Below are positions 35,964-44,889 of a DNA stretch of 64,000 nucleotides, one piece after another. Origin of the DNA: Methylocystis sp. L43 (GTDB lineage: Bacteria; Pseudomonadota; Alphaproteobacteria; Rhizobiales; Beijerinckiaceae); the NCBI RefSeq assembly GCF_015709525.1, contig NZ_JADNRA010000017.1, forward strand, positions 26,847 to 90,846, read 5' to 3'. The notes beneath the pieces are model-generated. The model had not been told where the DNA came from. It worked only from the letters and a program-made list of their open reading frames with translations, and ran no database searches. Positions within the stretch are counted from its first letter, which is position 1. The number at the start of each line of letters is the position of its first letter. Made by a program: the position numbers and the translations under genes.

Positions 35964-36455
35964 ATGACGGGAATGCTGACAAAAAAAGCCAAATACGGCC
36001 TCAAGGCCATGGTTCACCTGGCGGGGGTGCGGCCGGGAGAAACCGCATTGGTCGCGGAGATCGCCGCCTCCAACCAGATTCCGAAGAAGTTTCTCGATGC
36101 AATTTTAGGCGAACTGCGCAACGCTGGCTTCGTCCATTCGAAAAAAGGCAAAGGCGGCGGCTATATGTTGGCGCGGCCGCCTTCAGACATAGGCGTTGGC
36201 AATATCGTGCGCGCGCTCGACGGACCGCTGGCGCCTATCCAATGCGCAAGTAAGACCGTCTACCGTCGTTGCGACGACTGCACGGACGAGACGCGATGCG
36301 CGGTTCGCCTGGTCATGCTGCGGGCGCGAGAGGCGATCGCCGAAGTGCTCGACAAGACGTCGCTTGAGCAGATGCGCGGATTGGGCGAGAGCGGCGACGG
36401 CGTTCGTCTGCTCGTCGGCGGGGGAACTGTGCGCGAAGCCATGGACATGGCGTGA
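35964..36455 (+). CDS. Rrf2 family transcriptional regulator
   Basis: A 163-residue winged-helix protein: KKAKYGLKAMVHLA, IAASNQIPKKFLDAILGELRNAGFVHSKKG and GGGYMLARPPSDI follow the Rrf2 pattern. Cysteines in PIQCASKTVYRRCDDC and ETRC could hold an Fe-S cluster as in IscR, or make it a CymR-like sensor. Divergent from the TauE-cysK pair, so regulation of sulphur assimilation is likely. ATG 35973 is an alternative start. Confidence 0.88.
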   Translation: MTGMLTKKAKYGLKAMVHLAGVRPGETALVAEIAASNQIPKKFLDAILGELRNAGFVHSKKGKGGGYMLARPPSDIGVGNIVRALDGPLAPIQCASKTVYRRCDDCTDETRCAVRLVMLRAREAIAEVLDKTSLEQMRGLGESGDGVRLLVGGGTVREAMDMA

Positions 36456-36530
36456 GCCGGCGCCTATAAAACGCCGGCGGCAGATTCTTGCGCCGCAGCA
36501 TCTCCTCCAAGGGGCCGGCGCAAGGCCGGA

Positions 36531-37241
36531 ATGCGAATGTTGGACAGGGTGGCGCAAGTGACGAAGATGGGCGAGGCGACAGCGACTTTGCGCCACACCA
36601 TGGTCGAACGCCAGCTTCGTCCGTTCGATGTGACCGACGTGCCCTTGCTTGAGCGCTTTCTCGAGACGCCGCGCGAGATTTTCCTGCCGCACTCGCTCGC
36701 CTCGGTCGCTTATTCGGATTTGGCGATCTCCGTAAAAGGCGCCAGCGGACGCAAACGCAACCTGCTGCCGCCGCTCGTATTAGCCCGGATGCTTCAAAGC
36801 GCCGACGTCAAAGCGACCGATAGGGTGCTCGATATTGGAGGCGTTGGGTACTCGTCCGCGCTGCTCTCTGGCCTCGCCGACAAGGTTGTCGCGCTGGAAT
36901 GCGATCCAGATCTGGCCGACTGCGCCAAGACGGGACTCGCTGCCCTGGGCTGCGACAATGTGCAATTTGAGCTGGGGCCTCTTGAAAAAGGCTTCGCCGG
37001 CGGCGCCCCATATGACGTCATCATTATTCAAGGCCGCGTTCAGGCAGGACTCGAGGCGCTGTTTGAACAGCTGACGCCCGATGGTCGGCTGCTGGCGATC
37101 GTCACGCCCGAGACGCGCGCCGGCCAGCAGGTCGTGCGCTTTGAGCGCCAGGACGGCCGTGCGGCGGGCGAACTGCCGTTGTTCTCGGCGACGGCGCCGG
37201 TGCTCGATGGCTTCGAACATGCGCCAGCCTTCAACCTCTAG
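36531..37241 (+). CDS. Protein-L-isoaspartate O-methyltransferase family protein
   Basis: A 236-residue PCMT-family protein: TMVERQLRPFDVTD near the start, RVLDIGGVGYSSALLSGL as SAM motif I, VVALECDPDLAD, and YDVIIIQGRV. The usual GTGSGY loop is GGVGYS here, so activity on isoaspartate is uncertain. In many alphaproteobacteria this gene precedes a tolC gene, as here (112 bases). ATG 36531 has AAGG five bases upstream; ATG 36567 is possible. Confidence 0.8.
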   Translation: MRMLDRVAQVTKMGEATATLRHTMVERQLRPFDVTDVPLLERFLETPREIFLPHSLASVAYSDLAISVKGASGRKRNLLPPLVLARMLQSADVKATDRVLDIGGVGYSSALLSGLADKVVALECDPDLADCAKTGLAALGCDNVQFELGPLEKGFAGGAPYDVIIIQGRVQAGLEALFEQLTPDGRLLAIVTPETRAGQQVVRFERQDGRAAGELPLFSATAPVLDGFEHAPAFNL

Positions 37242-37353
37242 CGCCGCCATTTCGCCTCAATCGCGTTCCTAGCGTTGCGTTCGGTGTCATCGTTGAGACG
37301 GGTCGCCGCCGTAGAGTGGCGCGCAGGTCGACGCGTGAGGATAGGTTGAGAAA

Positions 37354-38820
37354 ATGAGAAGCGACGGGTTTGGCCTCGGGTGGCGGCGGTCGGCCGACGT
37401 CCTGTCCTGCACCGCGGCATTTGCGCTTGCAGCCGTCGCTCTTTCGCCGGGCCGGGCCTCTGCGGAGAGCCTTAGGTCGGCTCTGGCGCGGGCCTATTAC
37501 GGCAACCCGGATCTCAACCAGAGCCGCGCCAATGTGCGGGTGCGCGATGAAGACGCGCCGAAAGCAAAATCGGGCCTTCGACCGAAAGCCAGCATCACGG
37601 CTCAGTACGGCGCGCAATACGCCGCGATCAAGATTCCCTTTGGCGGCAGCAGCAGCCAACAGGCGGGCGCCGCGGCTGGCGCGAGCGGCGATTTTCAGGA
37701 CACCTACGTGGGGTACCCACGCGGCGCGACGCTGAACATGTCGCAGACGCTGTTCGACGGCTTCCGCACGGAAAACTCCGTGCGCCAGGCGGAATCGGGC
37801 GTCTTCGCGGCGCGCTCGACCATGCGCCTGACCGAGCAGGCGACCCTTCAGAACGGCGCAACCGCCTATATGAACGTGCTGCGCGACACGGCGGTGGTGT
37901 CGCTGCGCAAAAACAACATTTCGGTGCTTGAGGAACAGCTCAAGCAGAGCCGCGATCGGTTCCAGGTCGGCGAAGTGACTCGAACCGACGTGTCCCAGGC
38001 GGAAGCTTCGGTCGCGCTGGCGCGTTCGGAATTCTATGCCGCGCAGGCGCAGCTCAAGAACAGCATGGCGAACTACCGCCAGATCATCGGCGCTGAGCCA
38101 AAACACCTTGAGCCGGGGCGCAGCCTCGAGCCGTTATTGCCGAAGTCGCTGGAGCAGGCGATCGCCATCGCATTGGTGGAGCATCCCGGCGTGACCGCGG
38201 CCTTTCATCAGGTGGACGCGGCGGCGCTCGCGGTCAAGGTCGCGGAAGGCGCGCTGGCGCCCAACCTCTCCGTCAACGGCCAGGTGTCGAATCAATATGA
38301 CTCGTTTCTCGGATTGCCGGGATCGAAGCAGTTCACTGCATCAGCGACAGCGCAGTTGAATGTCCCGCTCTATCAGGGCGGCGTCGAATATGCCTCAATT
38401 CGCCAAGCCAAGGAGCAACTCGGCCAGGCGCGGCTAAATGCCGACGTTCAGCGCGAGAGCGTCCGCGCAAGCGTCGTTTCGAGCTACGGGCTCCTCGACA
38501 CCGCCAAGGCGTCGATTATCTCTGGACAGGCGGCGGTGAAGGCGGCGGAGACCGCGCTCGCCGGGGTGCGTGAAGAGGCCAAGGTCGGGCAACGCACGAC
38601 GCTCGATGTGTTGAATGCGCAGCAGTCGCTGCTGAACGCCAGGGTCAACCTCGTCACCTCGCAGCGCGATCGCGTCGTGGCCTCTTATGCGGCGCTGGGG
38701 TCGATCGGACGCTTGTCGGCGCAGGAACTCGACCTCGCGGTCGCGCTCTATGACCCGAGCGTTCATCTCAATCAGGTGCACGACCTGTGGTTCGGTATCG
38801 ACACGCCCGACGGCCGATAA
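37354..38820 (+). CDS. tolC: TolC family outer-membrane efflux protein
   Basis: A 488-residue exported protein: signal peptide ending near residue 40 (GRASAESL), then two repeats of the TolC barrel-tunnel fold. Characteristic features are ALARAYYGNPDLNQSRANVR, the helical TRTDVSQAEASVALARSEFY and the C-terminal RTTLDVLNAQQSLLNARVNL. It forms the outer-membrane exit duct of RND, ABC or MFS efflux and type I secretion systems. Confidence 0.92.
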   Translation: MRSDGFGLGWRRSADVLSCTAAFALAAVALSPGRASAESLRSALARAYYGNPDLNQSRANVRVRDEDAPKAKSGLRPKASITAQYGAQYAAIKIPFGGSSSQQAGAAAGASGDFQDTYVGYPRGATLNMSQTLFDGFRTENSVRQAESGVFAARSTMRLTEQATLQNGATAYMNVLRDTAVVSLRKNNISVLEEQLKQSRDRFQVGEVTRTDVSQAEASVALARSEFYAAQAQLKNSMANYRQIIGAEPKHLEPGRSLEPLLPKSLEQAIAIALVEHPGVTAAFHQVDAAALAVKVAEGALAPNLSVNGQVSNQYDSFLGLPGSKQFTASATAQLNVPLYQGGVEYASIRQAKEQLGQARLNADVQRESVRASVVSSYGLLDTAKASIISGQAAVKAAETALAGVREEAKVGQRTTLDVLNAQQSLLNARVNLVTSQRDRVVASYAALGSIGRLSAQELDLAVALYDPSVHLNQVHDLWFGIDTPDGR

Positions 38821-38956
38821 GATTTTCGCGAATGCGGGTGACATCATAGCGCGAAAAGTGTGGAATTCTCTCGGACCAAGTTGATTCGCGGTTCTTGCGC
38901 GGTCAGAGATCCGGTCCACCCTCATGCGCGGCCTTTGCGCAAAGCGGCAGAACTCC

Positions 38957-39619
38957 ATGAGCGCAGCGAACGCATCCGCCCCGTCGCATTCGTTGCAGGA
39001 CGAAGCGCGCGCGAACGAGCCGTCGATGGAGGAAATTCTCGCTTCAATCCGTCGTATCATCGCCGACGACGACAGCCTGCCGGACGTGCGTCGCGATGAT
39101 CGCCGGCGTGCGCGCGACATCGAGGGGGCGCGCAGCGCCTATCCCGCGCCCGTACTCGAGCGACGCGAGGACGAACCGCCGTTCATTGACGCTCTGCACG
39201 ACGGGATCGAAGACGAAGGGGAGGTTCGGCTGGTGTATGTCGCCGGCGACGCTCCTCAGGAGACGGGACCCGAACTGACGGAAACCGAAGAATTATCGGA
39301 GATTGAACGCGTGGCAGAGCGCCAAGAGGCGGGCATGGAGATCAGCGAGGTTGCGACGGTCGCTGAGAGGGCGTTGCTTTCGGATGAGTCCGCTGCGACG
39401 GTCGCGTCACAATTTCAAGCGCTCGCCGCTGGCGTAGCGTTCGGCGAAAGCGACGTTCTCGACAGATGCGCAAAAGAAATGCTGCAGCCGATACTGCAGC
39501 AATGGCTCGAGGCGAATCTGCCGTCGCTCGTGGAGCAGCTGGTGCGCGCCGAAATTGAACGGATCGCGCGGCCTGCAAACCGTCTGGCGGCCTCGGCGCG
39601 CAAATCGAGTCAGCCTTAA
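38957..39619 (+). CDS. popZ: Polar organising protein PopZ (DUF2497)
   Basis: A 220-residue acidic protein. The N-terminal helix EPSMEEILASIRRIIADDD and the C-terminal ILQQWLEANLPSLVEQLV and EIERIAR are the conserved PopZ ends that bind client proteins and drive oligomerisation; the acidic middle (residues 55-140) is disordered. It forms a polar microdomain that anchors chromosome origins through ParB. ATG 38957 gives the usual short N-terminal leader. Confidence 0.9.
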   Translation: MSAANASAPSHSLQDEARANEPSMEEILASIRRIIADDDSLPDVRRDDRRRARDIEGARSAYPAPVLERREDEPPFIDALHDGIEDEGEVRLVYVAGDAPQETGPELTETEELSEIERVAERQEAGMEISEVATVAERALLSDESAATVASQFQALAAGVAFGESDVLDRCAKEMLQPILQQWLEANLPSLVEQLVRAEIERIARPANRLAASARKSSQP

Positions 39620-39655
39620 CGACGCTTTAAACGGGTCGAAGCTATCCTTGCGGTC

Positions 39656-39979
39656 ATGCATCGGCTCAGAGTCCTGATTCATACGCTCGTCCTCCCGCTT
39701 AGCCTCTACACAGTGGCTGGCGTGATGGCCGCCTATTTCATCTGGCACGGCGTTAACGGTCAGCGCGGGCTGAAGATCGGTGAAGAATACGAGCAGAAGC
39801 TCGATCAGCTGCGTCTGGAGCGCAATTTGCTCAAGCTTCAACGCATGCACTGGGAAAGCCGCCTGGCTCTTATCAAAGGTGAGACGGTTGACGCCGACAT
39901 CCTCGACGAGGAGGCGCGCAAGCGGCTGGGACGCGTGCACAAGAATGACGTCGTGATCTTTTTGCCGGGCGCGCCCTAA
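39656..39979 (+). CDS. FtsB/DivIC-like septum formation initiator protein
   Basis: A 107-residue bitopic protein with an N-terminal membrane span (VLPLSLYTVAGVMAAYFIW), a coiled coil (EEYEQKLDQLRLERNLLKLQ) and a short C-terminal region ending KRLGRVHKNDVVIFLPG. This is the septum initiator pattern: FtsB works in the FtsQLB divisome complex in the inner membrane. The gene overlaps the end of the convergent hydrolase by 4 bases. Confidence 0.85.
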   Translation: MHRLRVLIHTLVLPLSLYTVAGVMAAYFIWHGVNGQRGLKIGEEYEQKLDQLRLERNLLKLQRMHWESRLALIKGETVDADILDEEARKRLGRVHKNDVVIFLPGAP

Positions 39980-40899
39980 CCTCGGCGCGGCGAGAAACGC
40001 GCCTGCAAGCCGGGTTGTCCGGCGCAGTCGACAATGCCACGTGAGATCAGATCTTCGAGATGGGCGAGGGCGGTCATCGCCGCCGCGACGTGGAGACGTT
40101 TGTCGACGCCCTCGTAGATGTGCGCGACGATATCGGCGAGCGTTTCGTCGCCCGATTCGAGACGCTGAAGAATGGCGGCCTCGCGCGCCCGCCGGTGATG
40201 AAGCAAGGCGCGCAGAAAACGCGGGGGATCGTGCACCGGTTCGCCGTGCCCCGGCCAATAGATGCGGTCACTGCGCCCGCGCAGCCGCTCGAGCGACGCC
40301 ATATAGGCGCCCATGGAGCCGTCCGGCGGCGCGATCACGGTTGTCGCCCAGGCCATCACATGATCGCCGGTGAAGAGCGCCTGCTCCTTGGCGAGCGCGA
40401 AGCAGAGATGGTTCGCCGTGTGACCCGGCGTCGCCAGGGCCACAAGCGAAGCGTCGCCGATTTCGAGCGTATCGCCGTCTCTCAGCACGATATCCGGCGC
40501 GTAGGTCGGATCGTGGGCGGCGTCGAGATTGGGGGCGCCGATAGATCGTGACTCGCTGGGCGCGTAGGGAGCGCAGCCGGCGATTATTGCGCCCGTCGCC
40601 TGCTTCAAGGCGCGCGCCGCCGGCGAGTGGTCGCGATGCGTATGGGTCACCAGCACGTAACGCAGTCTTTCGCCGCCGATGCTTGCAAGCAGCGCCCCGA
40701 CATGACGCGGGTCGTCAGGTCCGGGATCGATGATCGCCACATCGCCGTTTCCGACGAGGTAGCTGCATGTTCCGGTGTAGGTGAACGGACTGGGATTTGG
40801 CGCGAGCGCGCGTCGCGTCAGCGCCGAGACGCGCGCCGAAACGGCTGTGTATGTTCCGGCTTGAATGACGGCGCCCTCATCGCGGCCGAGGGGCCGCAC
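39976..40899 (-). CDS. Metallo-beta-lactamase fold hydrolase (LACTB2-like)
   Basis: About 307 residues from GTG 40899. The zinc motif is THTHRDHSPAARAL, with GHTANHLCFAL and TGDHVMAW as further ligands and YWPGHGEPVHD near the end; a C-terminal winged helix follows. This matches the LACTB2-like MBL proteins, which may act as nucleases or thioesterases. No ATG is available before the active fold; longer frames run into the upstream SH3 gene, so the GTG is a best guess. Confidence 0.8.
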   Translation of the reverse strand: MRPLGRDEGAVIQAGTYTAVSARVSALTRRALAPNPSPFTYTGTCSYLVGNGDVAIIDPGPDDPRHVGALLASIGGERLRYVLVTHTHRDHSPAARALKQATGAIIAGCAPYAPSESRSIGAPNLDAAHDPTYAPDIVLRDGDTLEIGDASLVALATPGHTANHLCFALAKEQALFTGDHVMAWATTVIAPPDGSMGAYMASLERLRGRSDRIYWPGHGEPVHDPPRFLRALLHHRRAREAAILQRLESGDETLADIVAHIYEGVDKRLHVAAAMTALAHLEDLISRGIVDCAGQPGLQARFSPRRG

Positions 40900-40973
40900 G
40901 GCATCATAAGGCGTCGGAGGCGCGCTCGAAAGAGCGGCGCGGCGGTGGGACGCTCCCGCGCCGCGCCCGCAGA

Positions 40974-41456
40974 TTACATCGGGAAAAGAGAGTTCTGGCG
41001 CTGCAGCTCGGATTGCACGGCGTAGCCTTTTTTTCCGCCGTAATTCACCTTGCACCAAGTCGTCTCGCCCCAGCCAAGAACGCAGCCGCCGATGTTGACC
41101 GTCGTGTTCTCGGGGATGCTGCCGATGATCTTGTAGTTGACGCCCGGGCCTTTGTAGATGGCGACGTCGTTGTTGGTGGTCACCGGCGCGATGTCGACGT
41201 TATTTCCCTGCGTGCCGAGCACGCCCGCGGCGACGAAGCCTTTCACGTTCCCAGCCTGAATCTGGCACCAGTCGCGTTTCCAGCCGCCGCCACAATCGAG
41301 CACCGTGACGTCAACGCCGGCTGGCAGCTGGGCGACGACGGGCCACTTCGGGCTGGGGCCGGATCGGACGTTCACGGCGCTGGTCAGGGGGCTGGCGAAA
41401 GCGGAAGCGCCGAACAGGACGGCAGCCGCTGTAGCGAATCCGATAATTTTCTTCAT
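40974..41456 (-). CDS. Secreted protein with two SH3-type domains
   Basis: A 160-residue protein with a signal peptide (IIGFATAAAVLFGASAFA) and two bacterial SH3 repeats: SAVNVRSGPSPKWPVVAQLP to KGFVAAGVL, and AIYKGPGVNYKIIGSIPENT to KGYAVQSEL. Each has a conserved Trp-Cys pair (DWCQI, TWCKV) that may form disulphides. Such proteins bind peptidoglycan or partner proteins in the periplasm. Confidence 0.85.
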   Translation of the reverse strand: MKKIIGFATAAAVLFGASAFASPLTSAVNVRSGPSPKWPVVAQLPAGVDVTVLDCGGGWKRDWCQIQAGNVKGFVAAGVLGTQGNNVDIAPVTTNNDVAIYKGPGVNYKIIGSIPENTTVNIGGCVLGWGETTWCKVNYGGKKGYAVQSELQRQNSLFPM

Positions 41457-41802
41457 CTCTATCCTCCCAGATGAAAACTGGGCCCTTAATCTAGGCCCCG
41501 TTCGGAGGATTAACGAAACCCGAGCGAAACGGTTCCGCTCAAGGCCGCAATCCTCTTAAAACCATTCATATTCCTACGCCTGGCTTTAGCAAAGCGAAAG
41601 GCCGAGCCGCGCGCCGACCAAATTCCATTAGAGTTATCGATCGCGCTCGGGGGCGGGGCAAAAGATCATGGCGAGGCAAAAAAGAAGCGGCTTCGCCTGC
41701 CGGTTAAGGAAGACTCAGCCGCTAAGTTTCTCACGCGCGAACTCGAAACGCACGCTCCCGAGCCGGACGCGCGTGTGCGCGACGCCCGGCGCGAAACTCT
41801 AC
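41457..41802. other. Intergenic gap without a supported gene
   Basis: No frame has a convincing start and ribosome binding site. One plus-strand frame across 41545-41830 has protein-like composition (KKRLRLPVKEDSAAKFLTRE) but no ATG, GTG or TTG before a GTG at 41775, so it may be a remnant. A short GAGCG/CGCTC hairpin lies near 41523-41541. Confidence 0.4.
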
Positions 41803-42003
41803 TCAGTCGAAAACCGCGCCCAGCGCCACGCCAAGCAGGCCGACGACGACCGCCGCCGGCAGGATGGCGTAACTGCCCATCAGCAGCGCGCCGATCACGC
41901 CGCCGATCGCCGCGGCGATCGCGCCGCCGACGATCTTGCCGGTGTTGCTCTCAGGTTTTTCCGTCGCCGAATCGCCGGCGTTCTGCATCGCCTCTTTCGA
42001 CAT
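41803..42003 (-). CDS. Small Gly-rich membrane protein
   Basis: A 66-residue protein starting at ATG 42003, five bases after GAGG. A polar N-terminus (MSKEAMQNAGDSATEKPES) precedes a glycine-zipper-like hydrophobic region (KIVGGAIAAAIGGVIGALLM and a second span). Glycine zippers of this kind occur in small stress or envelope proteins. No name is justified. Confidence 0.6.
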   Translation of the reverse strand: MSKEAMQNAGDSATEKPESNTGKIVGGAIAAAIGGVIGALLMGSYAILPAAVVVGLLGVALGAVFD

Positions 42004-42162
42004 GGCATCCTCGCGAGACATCACTGATCGCCGCATCGACGCGTCGGTAGCAAAGTCATGTGAGAGCGTGATGAGAGTTTCGTGAAGGCCGCGTCACCCG
42101 GGCGCCACTTTAGGTTCACACGCGCGGGCGTTGCGGCGTTTCGGAACCAATGTCGTAGGGCC

Positions 42163-42597
42163 TTAGGATACGAGCCCGCGCACCACCAGAACCGAGCATT
42201 GCGCGTGATTGACGATGGTCGTTGCGTTGGAGCCGATGAGAAAACGGTCCATGCCCGGCCGATGCGAGCACAGCACGATGAGATCGGCGCCCCATTCCTC
42301 GGCCTCGGCCAAGACTTTCTGATAGACCGGACCAAACAGCAGCGTCGTGGACACGCGTTCCGGCGCGCAGTCAATCTTGGCGGCGATCGCCGCTATTTCC
42401 TTCTCCAAGCCGCGACGCACCTGAACGGTGAAATTTTCAGGCACGTAGTCGAGAAATGAGATGGGCAGGAGCGATTGCACGTTGACGACGCGCATCTCGC
42501 TGTCAAAGGCCTTCGCCAATTCCTGTGCGACGGAGATCGCCCGGTCGGTCATCTCCGGTTCGGTGATATCGATCGGCAGCAGAATTTTGCGATACAT
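42163..42597 (-). CDS. Universal stress protein UspA family
   Basis: A 144-residue Usp domain: MYRKILLPIDITEPEM at the start, the ATP-binding G-x2-G-x9-G-S/T region reads SHRPGMDRFLIGSNAT, and HAQCSVLVVRG ends the domain. ATG 42597 gives the standard N-terminus. A single-domain Usp of the nucleotide-binding class. Confidence 0.88.
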   Translation of the reverse strand: MYRKILLPIDITEPEMTDRAISVAQELAKAFDSEMRVVNVQSLLPISFLDYVPENFTVQVRRGLEKEIAAIAAKIDCAPERVSTTLLFGPVYQKVLAEAEEWGADLIVLCSHRPGMDRFLIGSNATTIVNHAQCSVLVVRGLVS

Positions 42598-42736
42598 CGG
42601 CGCGCTCCGGGAGATTCTCTCACCGGATATGGCGCGGGACCTGCTCGAAACAATGAGGAGGCCGAGCACCGTGCGCCTCGCGGCTTACGACGGCCTTGTG
42701 CGGCAAGAGCGAGCCCTTCGCAGGGCGTTGAGCGGC

Positions 42737-42812
42737 TGGTGGAGCTGCGGGGAATCGAACCCCGGACCTCTGCAGTGCGATTGCAGCGCTCTCCCATCTG
42801 AGCTACAGCCCC
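42737..42812 (-). tRNA. tRNA-Ala (anticodon CGC)
   Basis: The reverse strand folds as a full cloverleaf with acceptor GGGGCTG, anticodon CGC (complement of 42777-42779), TTCGATT T loop and encoded CCA at 42737-42739. Confidence 0.95.
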
Positions 42813-42890
42813 GTTCCGGCGCGTGGGGTACACGGGGGGCGATATCCTGTCAATTGGCTTGGCGCGCCGGCGCGCCGCCAAACGCTTGCC

Positions 42891-43052
42891 ATCGCGATTT
42901 CTTGTATCGTCTGGTTCATCATCATTTTTGGCTTGCGCCAAGGCTCATTCGTGCCGCTGTCCCCGCAGCCGCCCATTCGCGCGCTGCTGTTGCCGGTCGG
43001 CGGTCTCGGCTGGACGGCGCTGCTCGACTACCGGCTCCTGCCGGGACTGTAG
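42891..43052 (+). other. Coding-like stretch without a start codon
   Basis: The frame ending at TAG 43050-43052 reads as a plausible small membrane protein (AISCIVWFIIIFGLRQGSF, then PPIRALLLPVGGLGWTALLD). Upstream in the same frame there is no ATG, GTG or TTG back to the tRNA-Ala. It may be a pseudogene, use a rare start, or be chance. The rest of the 42813-43145 gap shows nothing. Confidence 0.3.
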
Positions 43053-43145
43053 CGGGGCAGGCTTCGGGGGAGGGGCCCGCTAAGGATTGCCGCGGCGGGG
43101 CAGGGAGGCTAGACAGGGCGGAACCTCATCCGCTGGAAGCCGGTC

Positions 43146-43442
43146 ATGTCCTACGCTATGGTCAAACTTCTTCTCACGATCATCGATATTTACTGGTGGA
43201 TTCTGCTCGCCACGGTGGTCGTGTCCTGGCTCACGGCCTTCGACGTCATCAATATGCGCTCGAATGTCGCCTATTCGATCTGGAAATGGCTGAACGCCAT
43301 GACCGAGCCGCTGCTGGGTCCGATCCGCTCAGTGCTGCCCAGCGTCGGCGGATTAGACATCTCGCCGCTCATCCTGCTGCTGCTCATGCAGTTCCTGCGC
43401 GATCTCATCGCCAACAGCGCCGGCGCCTACGCGCTTGGGTGA
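43146..43442 (+). CDS. YggT family membrane protein
   Basis: A 98-residue protein with two membrane segments (LLLTIIDIYWWILLATVVVS and ISPLILLLLMQFL) and the family motif LNAMTEPLLGPIRSVLPSVG. YggT proteins are linked to osmotic stress and, in plants, to thylakoid assembly. The 3' end overlaps the next gene by 8 bases, so the two are translationally coupled, a pairing common across Proteobacteria. Confidence 0.88.
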   Translation: MSYAMVKLLLTIIDIYWWILLATVVVSWLTAFDVINMRSNVAYSIWKWLNAMTEPLLGPIRSVLPSVGGLDISPLILLLLMQFLRDLIANSAGAYALG

Positions 43443-43779
43443 AGGAGGCGCGGAGAAAGCATCCTCCGCCTGGGCGATCGAATCGGGAGGCGTCGCCGTT
43501 TACGTGCGGCTGACGCCGAAAGGCGGACGCGACGCCGTCGAAGGCGTGGAGACTCTCGCCGACGGCCGCAGCGTCCTGAAGGCGCGGGTGCGCGCCGCGC
43601 CGGAGAACGGCCGAGCGAATACGGCGCTGATCGCGCTGATCGCCTCGACGCTAAGAACCCCTAAAAGCGCGGTTTCGATCCGCGCCGGCGCGACCAGCCG
43701 CGTCAAAACAGTTTTCGTTGCGGGCGCGCCCGCGCTCTATCTCGATGCGCTGGCGAAGCTGGCGCCAACAAGCGGTTAG
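43435..43779 (+). CDS. DUF167 (YggU) family protein
   Basis: A 114-residue protein of the DUF167 fold: VYVRLTPKGGRDAVEG, VLKARVRAAPENGRANTALI and VSIRAGATSRVKTVFV are diagnostic. The start is TTG 43435, overlapping yggT; no ATG exists before the domain. The function is unknown; an RNA- or protein-binding role has been suggested for the family. Confidence 0.85.
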   Translation: MGEGGAEKASSAWAIESGGVAVYVRLTPKGGRDAVEGVETLADGRSVLKARVRAAPENGRANTALIALIASTLRTPKSAVSIRAGATSRVKTVFVAGAPALYLDALAKLAPTSG

Positions 43780-43782
43780 GAC

Positions 43783-44841
43783 ATGAGCAAGTCGAAGATC
43801 AATGTCGGCAATTTTTTTGAAGACTTTAAAATCGGCCAGGTCATTCGCCACGCGGCGCCGCGGACGGTCACGGTCGGCGAGGTCGCGCTGTATACGGCCC
43901 TGTATTTGCCGCGCTTCGCCGTGCAGTCCTCGACCGCCTTTGCGCAGGCGATCGGCTATGAGCGCGCGCCGATCGACGATCTGCTCGTCTTTCATCTCGT
44001 GCTCGGTAAGACCGTGCCCGACGTCTCGCTCAACGCGATCGCCAATCTCGGCTACGCCGATTTCAAATTTCTGATCCCCGTCTATCCCGGCGACACGCTG
44101 TCGGCGACCTCGGAAGTCATCGGCCTGAAGGAAAATTCCAACAAGGAAACCGGCGTCGTCTATGTGCGCACGACAGGCGCCAATCAGCGCGGCGAGACCG
44201 TGCTGAGCTATGCGCGCTGGGTAATGGTGAAAAAGCGCGACAGGGACGCCCACGTGGGACCGGAGATCGTGCCCGATCTGCCGAAGTCCGTCGCCCCTTC
44301 CGAACTTGGCAAGGCGGCGCCGGCGATCAATGTCGGCGCCTATGACAAGGCGCTCGCCGGCTCCCGCTATTTTTGGGGGGATTACGACCAGGGCGAGAAA
44401 ATCGACCATATCGACGGCATGACGGTCGAGGAGGCGGAGCATCAACTCGCGACCCGGCTCTACCAGAACAACTCGAAAGTTCATTTTAATCAGTACTATG
44501 AGGCGCAGGGCCGTTTCGGCAAGCGCATCATCTACGGCGGCCATGTGATTTCCCTCGCCCGGGCGCTGTCCTTCAACGGCCTGGAGAACGTCTTCCATAT
44601 CTCGGCGGTGAACGGCGGACGTCACGTCAATCCGCTGTTCGCTGGGGGCACGGTCTTCGCCTGGTCGGAGGTTCTGGAGAAGGCGGAGATCCCCGGCCGT
44701 CAGGATATCGGCGCGTTGCGCCTGCGGCTCGTCGCAACCAAGGACAAGCCTTGCGCCGATTTTCCGCTCTACGGCGCCGACGGCAAGCCCGATCCGGCGG
44801 TGCTGCTTGATCTTGATTATTGGGGCGTGTTGCCGCGATGA
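43783..44841 (+). CDS. mch: Mesaconyl-CoA hydratase (MaoC family)
   Basis: A 352-residue double hot-dog protein of the MaoC type: FEDFKIGQVIRHAAPRTVT, QAIGYERAPIDDLLVFHLVL, NLGYADFKFLIPVYPGDTL, and a second half with KRIIYGGHVISLARALSFNG. Length and sequence match mesaconyl-C1-CoA (beta-methylmalyl-CoA) hydratase of the ethylmalonyl-CoA pathway, which regenerates glyoxylate in isocitrate-lyase-negative methylotrophs and phototrophs. The function is inferred from family resemblance. Confidence 0.85.
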   Translation: MSKSKINVGNFFEDFKIGQVIRHAAPRTVTVGEVALYTALYLPRFAVQSSTAFAQAIGYERAPIDDLLVFHLVLGKTVPDVSLNAIANLGYADFKFLIPVYPGDTLSATSEVIGLKENSNKETGVVYVRTTGANQRGETVLSYARWVMVKKRDRDAHVGPEIVPDLPKSVAPSELGKAAPAINVGAYDKALAGSRYFWGDYDQGEKIDHIDGMTVEEAEHQLATRLYQNNSKVHFNQYYEAQGRFGKRIIYGGHVISLARALSFNGLENVFHISAVNGGRHVNPLFAGGTVFAWSEVLEKAEIPGRQDIGALRLRLVATKDKPCADFPLYGADGKPDPAVLLDLDYWGVLPR

Positions 44842-44889
44842 ATCAGCTATGATGCGCGGTCGTGTCAGGAATGTTGGGGGATTGGTCAA

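Noticed and set aside
41668..42027. 119-codon plus-strand frame near the small membrane protein
   Set aside because: No ribosome binding site, and the minus-strand gene at 41803-42003 has a good start signal.
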